Positions 59,409 to 64,000 of a stretch of 64,000 nucleotides of DNA are shown one piece after another. The stretch is from Macrolepiota albuminosa (lineage: Eukaryota; Basidiomycota; Agaricomycetes; Agaricales; Agaricaceae), in the NCBI GenBank assembly GCA_027475525.1, contig JAMWFC010000055.1:972212-1036211 (forward strand). Direction: 5' to 3'. Numbering within the stretch: position 1 is the stretch's first letter; each line of letters starts with the position of its first letter. Position numbers and translations under genes: made by a program. Below the pieces are notes generated by a model. That model was not told where the DNA came from. It was given only the letters and a program-made list of their open reading frames with translations, and searched no databases.

Positions 59409-59580
59409 GTAAAAATGAGGAGAAATACCCAAATGGGAGTGATTTCATAATAAAGGAAAGTTAGGAAAGTCCTTAAAAGTCAACCCGCCTTGTCTCACGC
59501 TGGGCTAGCCGGCAGGGCGCGTAGCCTTAGCTTACAGTAAAAATGAGGAGAGATACCCAAATGGGAGTGATTTCATAATA
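59409..59580. repeat. Diverged direct repeat of about 44 bp flanking an 84-bp segment
   Basis: A 44-bp unit starting GTAAAAATGAGGAG occurs at 59409 and 59537 (period 128) with at least one mismatch. The intervening 84 bp is GC-rich. Unlike the 77-bp duplications, the copies differ, so this is real genomic structure. Confidence 0.6.
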
Positions 59581-59586
59581 GATATC

Positions 59587-59893
59587 ACTTGCTTTTTGAT
59601 TGCAGTTACATTGTCACATTGTCCCCATTGCACTTTCCACACGGACGTGTTTGTGTTCAAACCTGTCCAATTCTAGTAGTACCTGCGGCGCTATCATCTA
59701 TCCAGGAAATTTCCACAATCTCTCTGTCCTGAATCTGAACCGTTTTGAACATGCTGGCTGTAGCTGTGAATTCGCACATTTGAATCAACTTCTACCTACT
59801 GCCTTAGAGGGTGGTGAAAACTCGTCGATTGTGAGGAGTTCGCCACATACAAGAAATCAATGATGGGTTAATGATCTGCGCTGTCCAATTTTG
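59587..59893 (+). repeat. Diverged inverted repeat, copy B
   Basis: Inverted partner of 53055-53349, about 6.2 kb away. Homology runs from CACTTGCTTTTTGATTGCAG to CAGCGCAG (minus reading of its right end) and stops abruptly at both sides. Confidence 0.75.
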
Positions 59894-60112
59894 GTCAGAT
59901 CAAGGAGCACTAATGTTTCTTTATAAATCGCTAAAATGTCAGGATAGATATTTTGGAGCTCTATGAAAAATATCCTTTCCATTTGCTTTGGCTGTCCACC
60001 AAGCAGCCATCCTTTCAAAATCTGGTTGTTCATTGGAATATTGAGTAGCCATTCTCCACGTAGTTGTAATCCCGTATACGATTAACCACTACTTACGTCA
60101 TACATGACAGAA

Positions 60113-60148
60113 CCTTAACGGCTAGAGATAAAAGTCAGGCCGTTAAGG
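60113..60148. repeat. Perfect hairpin, 10-bp stem
   Basis: CCTTAACGGC pairs with GCCGTTAAGG across a 16-nt loop. It is followed by a strongly pyrimidine-rich tract (60150-60210). Function unknown. Confidence 0.5.
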
Positions 60149-60913
60149 ACTACTGACATCTTCTTTCTTTTCTCTTCTCTTTCTCTCTCGGACTCTTTCT
60201 CGACTCCTTCCGTAAACGGCTTGTCGGTACTCTCTATCGTCATCAATAGATAACGTGGTCTTGTTCTGTGGTCGTCTGAGACTGTACGGCTTACAGTAGT
60301 TTCACTATTTTAAAGAATAACTTAGATTTCTTCTCTGACATATAGGTGTGACAGCATATTTCTTGTCTTGAGTCTTTGCTCATACTCATAAACACTCTGA
60401 CATGCCACACTAAGCTTTGAAAGTTAAACAGAGCAGTAGATTCAAAGTTGGAAGCCTTTTGATCGTGGGAAAGTGCATACGACACTGCAACTGCTAAGTT
60501 TCAAGCAACGCTTTTCGAAATCTTCTCGATGGAAGAATGAGTTCCAGAAACATACTGACTGCTTGCAATTTCCTCTTGTTTAAACCTATTTGGGACATGC
60601 AGCGGCCATATACATCTTGTATGGGTCTCTTGGATAAGCATCGCACCTGGTCTTGTACTCGGTGCCTGAAACTGTATCTTGACACGGTACATTTACGTGT
60701 TGTGACAATAGGAACGGTAAAACCTCTATTAGTTTTCTCTGGTCCTGTTTTGACACGCGCTGCCTCGGTTTACGCACGAAAATGGCAAGACCTGAATATA
60801 CTTCTGCCCCGTTTGTCCAATCCCGTCAGAGTAGCTCGACGGGATGTACTTAAAACGACGAAATTATGAATGTTTACATTCATTGAAGGCATCAGCTTTC
60901 TCTCTTCTTGACC

Positions 60914-61371
60914 ATGTTCAGAGCCAATTTTCTCGCTATATCCCTCATCGTTGCACTTATGGGTTCATCTACCTTTGCCGCGCCCGGTAAAGAAGCCTGT
61001 CCGATCAAGAAGGTCTATCACTGTGCGTGTTTTGGGTTTTCGAATCATTGCCAATTGCTCAGTTGAGACGCTTTGCAGGCGCTAACGGAGTCGTACGTAT
61101 GGCTCGTTATGAAATACTTGATCTATGTTCATCACGATAATCTACAGGATGAATGTAGTAGCAATTTTGATCATTAGTTCTGGTGCTGATGCTTCTTCCT
61201 CTGTCCCATTAGGCCCCAGAACAGGAAACTGGACTTGCTGTGGACCAATTTTAGAGGGCGTTGGCGGGACGTGAGTCATATCTTTCCTCGGTGTATAGAC
61301 CGTTCATCCTGAAGAACTCGATTCGCTCTAGTTGCCGTCAACTGGGTGAGGGCGAGGTCTGCATGTTCTAG
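60914..61371 (+). CDS. Small secreted cysteine-rich protein (75 aa, five exons)
   Basis: Not recognised by name; effector/SSP-like in architecture. Seen: the ATG at 60914 opens a clear signal peptide (MFRANFLAISLIVALMGSST) with likely cleavage after FAA-A. Exons are 60914-61022, 61079-61092, 61148-61154, 61213-61270 and 61332-61371, together 228 nt, joined by GT/AG introns of 42-61 nt. Phases match at every junction. The mature part has seven Cys, including a CC pair: KEACPIKKVYHC, GVDEC, NWTCCGPILEGVGGTC, GEGEVCMF. The unspliced sequence stops early, so only splicing gives this protein. Odd: exons of 14 and 7 nt. An alternative without the 7-nt exon junction ends at DECSSNFDH. The neighbours are repeat-rich DNA on the left and an unknown gene on the right. 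Role inferred only: extracellular. Confidence 0.55.
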
Positions 61372-61764
61372 TGCAATGAACGGCCGGTCAGTAGTAACGT
61401 AATACTCATAGTCACCATCTTGCGATTTTGTATGTCTTACGGTGACGCAACTATAAAGTTTCAATCGGCGCAGAATTAGTAACTGGGAGTCGATGAAGCT
61501 ACATCTCGCAAAACAACTAACTCTTAAGGGTAAGACCTTCATGCCAATGAAATTTGGAACTACTCCGTAGCTTGAATATGGTCGCGCAATAATAAATACA
61601 TGAGGTATGATATTGCAGAACTATGCAAAACTCCATCACTTATCAAGGCCAACCTCAACGTCTAGATGACATGATAGTAAAGATGGAAATTATATCAAGA
61701 ACAAGAAATTGTATATATTCATGATAAAATAAACCACCAAGTCCAACTTTTCACGGTTGATCCG
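61372..61764. other. 3' flanks of two convergent genes
   Basis: About 390 bp between the stops of the secreted protein gene (+) and the 61765 gene (-). AT-rich, no gene seen. Confidence 0.45.
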
Positions 61765-62749
61765 TCAATAAATAGCTTCTACTTTCCAAAGGTCCTCCTT
61801 TTTGTCGACCAGAACCAACTCTCGCAGACGCATACTGTCGGCACGAATTGAGAACTTGTTCTTGTAAAGACGATCCTGCACATAAAACCATAAGGGATGA
61901 TATATCGTGCAAGATTCAAGAGCTTACAAAGTCACAACGAAACCAGAAGTCGTATATGTTGGCGATTTGCCCAATAAATTCACCGACAGACATTAAACTG
62001 CCATCAGAACGGACAAAACTAAACTTGTATTCGATTTGCGGTGATTCGAACCGCGGAAATGTGGGACTTGACCACTTGAAATTTGACTCAGTCTACAATT
62101 GAAGTCATATACTCAGGTTTCCACTTACATTGATGACAATGTGTCCTTTTGGACTTTTGGCGACCAGCCTCCGCCAAGCAGGGGGTAAAAGACTAGCGAT
62201 GGATTTGGATGCGTCCGCCACCTCCTCAATTAACTTGTTTTCGAGGCACTTTTTAACACTGACCCCTGTCTCTCGACCATTGATGGGAAGAAATACTGCA
62301 CGCTCGTGGAGGTCCATATCGCCAAGTTGAGGATAACTCTGGCAAAGATTTGATACCCAAGGGCTGGGTATGCGTGGATAAAGAGAAGGCCTCGATGTCG
62401 GTTTTATAAAGGGAACCACCAGATCATTTTCCACTCTTGTTGCAACTATTTTACTGCAACTGCGTCTGGAAAACGATGATCGCGTCTTGGGGTTCGGCTT
62501 TGACTTCGAGGTCGGTAGCTTGCCGTTTTTCCAGTGAAACAGATAGTTTTTCGTCTTTCCCTGAGCTGAAAGCTTTGGCGAAGGCGCATGAATCGACGAA
62601 GAAGCTGTCAAAGTGGAAGAAACAAATGCAACAACATGTGGGAGCGCTTTTTGACGCGACGAGTTATTGCGAGATGATCTATCAGCGAGGCATCGACGAG
62701 ATACGTTATAGCGGAAAGAATCCAGGACTTGTCTTGAAGAGTAGGTCAT
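61765..62749 (-). CDS. Uncharacterised protein
   Basis: Not recognised. Seen: a continuous exon to about 62120 with PSLYPRIPSPWVSNLCQSYP, MDLHERAVFLPINGRETGVS, KKCLENKLIEEVADASKSIA, LLPPAWRRLVAKSPKGHIVI. It splices (GTAAGT...TTGTAG) in phase to ESNFKWSSPTFPRFESPQIE and GEFIGQIANIYDFWFRCDF. After a second intron it reads DRLYKNKFSIRADSMRLREL and VLVDKKEDLWKVEAIY, with the stop at 61765-61767. The consistent phases and ordered composition support a real gene. The N-terminal 100 residues (from the ATG at 62747-62749) are Ser/Arg/Lys-rich and lie antisense to another good open frame, so the true start may be further in. There is no signal peptide. Confidence 0.5.
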
Positions 62750-62751
62750 AG
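62437..62751 (+). CDS. Alternative antisense open frame, possibly a small gene
   Basis: 104 codons with an amphipathic, plausible sequence: FPELKALAKAHESTKKLSKW, KKQMQQHVGALFDATSYCEM, IYQRGIDEIRYSGKNPGLVL. It overlaps the N-terminal part of the minus-strand gene head to head. A GTAGGT donor follows directly at its end, so it may be a first exon. Which strand codes here is unresolved. Confidence 0.3.
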   Translation: MLQLFYCNCVWKTMIASWGSALTSRSVACRFSSETDSFSSFPELKALAKAHESTKKLSKWKKQMQQHVGALFDATSYCEMIYQRGIDEIRYSGKNPGLVLKSRS

Positions 62752-63217
62752 TTGCGCAACTGGAAACGTCCTTTCCAATTTCTTGTCTTTAAAGACAATG
62801 TCAAAGAGGAGCTTTGATCAGAGAACTCTTTGACTACTGAAAGATGTGGCATTTATCGCCATCTCACGGTCCAAGCAAAGTATAATTGGTGTATACGCCG
62901 CTGTCTTTCAGAGTCTTGGTGCTTTCTTATGTTGTGAACAAGCCGTCAAGTGAACTAGAAAGCAAAAAGCGGTCACCAAGAGTTACGAGGCCAACTCTGA
63001 GGTCAATTTCCATCTGGGGTATAGATATAAAAGCGAATTACAAAGCCACAATACCCTGGAGGAAGTACCGGAATAGCAAAGTCATCTTTAAAAAGTACTG
63101 AAGCTTTGAGTGGGTAAGGAAACAGTTTGCTCCAAGGGGGGATGTCACAAATTGGTCACGTCAAACTGTGTTACCGTGACGCTTCGTACTTACGCCACTC
63201 CATACGGGGTTCGTGCA
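62750..63217. other. Intergenic before the aldo/keto reductase
   Basis: A 71-codon Lys/Arg/Ser-rich plus-strand frame (62886-63101) has no motif. No gene is supported. Confidence 0.35.
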
Positions 63218-64000
63218 ATGCAGATAGCATCAAAAATCATCTATGGAACTGCTTGGTATCTACATTTCGACTGGTAACTGCAGGATTAACGACTGGCGGA
63301 CGTTAGGAAGAAGGAAGAAACGACTGCTCTAGTCATTAGCGCCGTGCTTCAGGGTTTTCGTGCAATCGACACAGGTATGTGTTGCTCGCCGTCGTCATCA
63401 TTCTATCTTTTGAAAATAGAGCAATAGCATGCCAACCCAAACATTACCGGTCAGATCACGAGCAATGCCATTGATGACGGGTGTGAGTTCTAATTGAGCC
63501 TGATCAGTGAAGACTTGGTCGGGGAAGCGCTTCAAGTCCTACGGAATGAACACGGCATTAAACGTGAAGATTTGTTCATTCAGACCAAGTAACTTGCGAT
63601 AATTCTAGCTTTCACTAATCTCGTTGACTTTTTTGGGGGTGGGTAGATACACTCCCATCAAAGGGCATGATACCAAGCTTCCCCTTCCGTACAACCCGAA
63701 TGACACGATTTGCAATCAAATACAGTCATCCTTTCAAAAATCCCTCACGAATTTAAAGACGACTTATTTGGACAGCTATCTGCTACATTCACCTTTCAGG
63801 ACACTAGAGCAAACACTCGAGGCCTGGCATGCATTAATGACTCTACAGGACGAGGGCAAAGTCCGCCTGATTGGCGTCAGCAATGCATATGACGTCAACC
63901 TCCTCTTCGCACTGAGTCGCGAGAGGAAGGTCCAGGTGGTTCAGAACCGATGGTGCGAACAGAACGAGTGGGATCGAGTCGTCCACAATTACTGCAGGGT
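63218..64000 (+). CDS. Aldo/keto reductase (partial, runs off right edge)
   Basis: Known: NAD(P)H-dependent TIM-barrel reductases. Seen: exons 63218-63255, 63307-63374, 63428-63449, 63508-63588 and 63647 onward join in frame. They read MQIASKIIYGTAWKKEETTA, LVISAVLQGFRAIDTACQPK, HYREDLVGEALQVL, IKREDLFIQTKYTPIKGHDT, then TTYLDSYLLHSPFRTLEQTL, EAWHALMTLQDEGKVRLIGV, SNAYDVNLLFALSRERKVQV. All four catalytic positions are present: Asp (IDTA), Tyr (HYRED), Lys (QTKYTP) and His (LLHSP). IGVSN is the barrel strand 6 motif. Exon 3 is only 22 nt. The C-terminal cofactor-binding part lies beyond the window. The substrate cannot be told. Confidence 0.88.

Larger units (their letters stand above)
52246..60913. 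other. Gene-poor 8.7-kb region with diverged repeats
   Basis: After the PRM1 3' UTR I find no supportable gene. Open frames are short, unrelated and lack splice logic. The region contains an inverted repeat pair (53055-53349 and 59587-59893), a diverged direct repeat (59409-59580), a perfect 10-bp hairpin at 60113-60148, short GACACCGAAAAGGA repeats near 58310-58355 and a TATAAA-like run near 58805. It looks like decayed mobile-element DNA, but no transposase or reverse transcriptase motif is readable. Confidence 0.5.

Noticed and set aside
60537..60869. 110-codon open frame upstream of the secreted protein gene
   Set aside because: No recognisable features, and several overlapping open frames exist on the other strand.
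62030..62060. tRNA-like B box (GGTTCGAATC on minus)
   Set aside because: No cloverleaf can be folded around it, and it lies in an exon of the minus-strand gene (FPRFESPQIE).

Overview
The window looks like nuclear DNA of a mushroom-forming basidiomycete (Agaricomycetes). Genes are dense and split by many introns of about 50-60 nt with GT...AG borders and CTGAC/CTAAC-like branch points. The gene set fits such a fungus: a DUF6533 membrane protein, an AA5-type glyoxal oxidase, GH92 mannosidase, Prm1, Sey1, an RRM+YTH protein and an adiponectin-receptor-like Izh protein. No species can be named. No operon, CRISPR array, prophage or intact transposase is visible.

Layout. 1-1662 (-): 5' end of the TOM1/HUWE1 ubiquitin ligase, running off the left edge. 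1905-3110 (-): C-4 sterol methyl oxidase ERG25. 3325-4006 (+): PC4/SUB1 coactivator. 4148-6828 (-): mitochondrial ABC1/ADCK1-type kinase. 6829-9686: no gene seen. 9687-10412 (-): Hsp20-like protein. About 10820-13447 (+): YTH m6A reader with an RRM. 15785-18530 (+): glyoxal oxidase. 18853-20403 (+): protein kinase-like gene. 21430-21884 (+): small unknown protein. 22400-25101 (+): membrane protein with a long disordered tail. 25429-29248 (-): GH92 alpha-mannosidase. 29800-30462 (-): peptidyl-tRNA hydrolase. 30702-32663 (+): Izh3/ADIPOR-like receptor. 32823-33697 (-): unknown. 34670-36505 (-): DUF6533 protein. 37377-40223 (-): acetoacetyl-CoA synthetase. 40812-43840 (+): SEY1. 45577-45666 (-): tRNA-Gly with an intron. 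47809-48414 (-): tentative Cys-tailed protein. 49111-52245 (+): PRM1. 52246-60913: gene-poor, with a diverged inverted repeat pair. 60914-61371 (+): newly assembled small secreted cysteine-rich protein gene. 61765-62749 (-): unknown. 63218 to the right edge (+): aldo/keto reductase.

The genes are mainly housekeeping or membrane functions (ubiquitin ligase, sterol synthesis, ER and cell fusion, mitochondrial translation and lipid homeostasis) plus secreted carbohydrate-active or oxidative enzymes. They do not form an obvious pathway cluster.

The strongest structural signal is technical. There are 32 perfect tandem duplications, every one with a period of exactly 77 bp; 30 lie in the first 26.6 kb. 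They are best explained by de Bruijn-graph contigs joined without trimming a 77-base overlap. The same left part carries many one-base deletions, mostly in homopolymers, that break otherwise good genes. The broken reading frames left of about 26.6 kb are therefore probably assembly or consensus errors, not pseudogenes.

I found no convincing undescribed molecular system. The most novel biological candidates are the small secreted Cys-rich gene, the tentative Cys-tailed gene and the fold-back elements.
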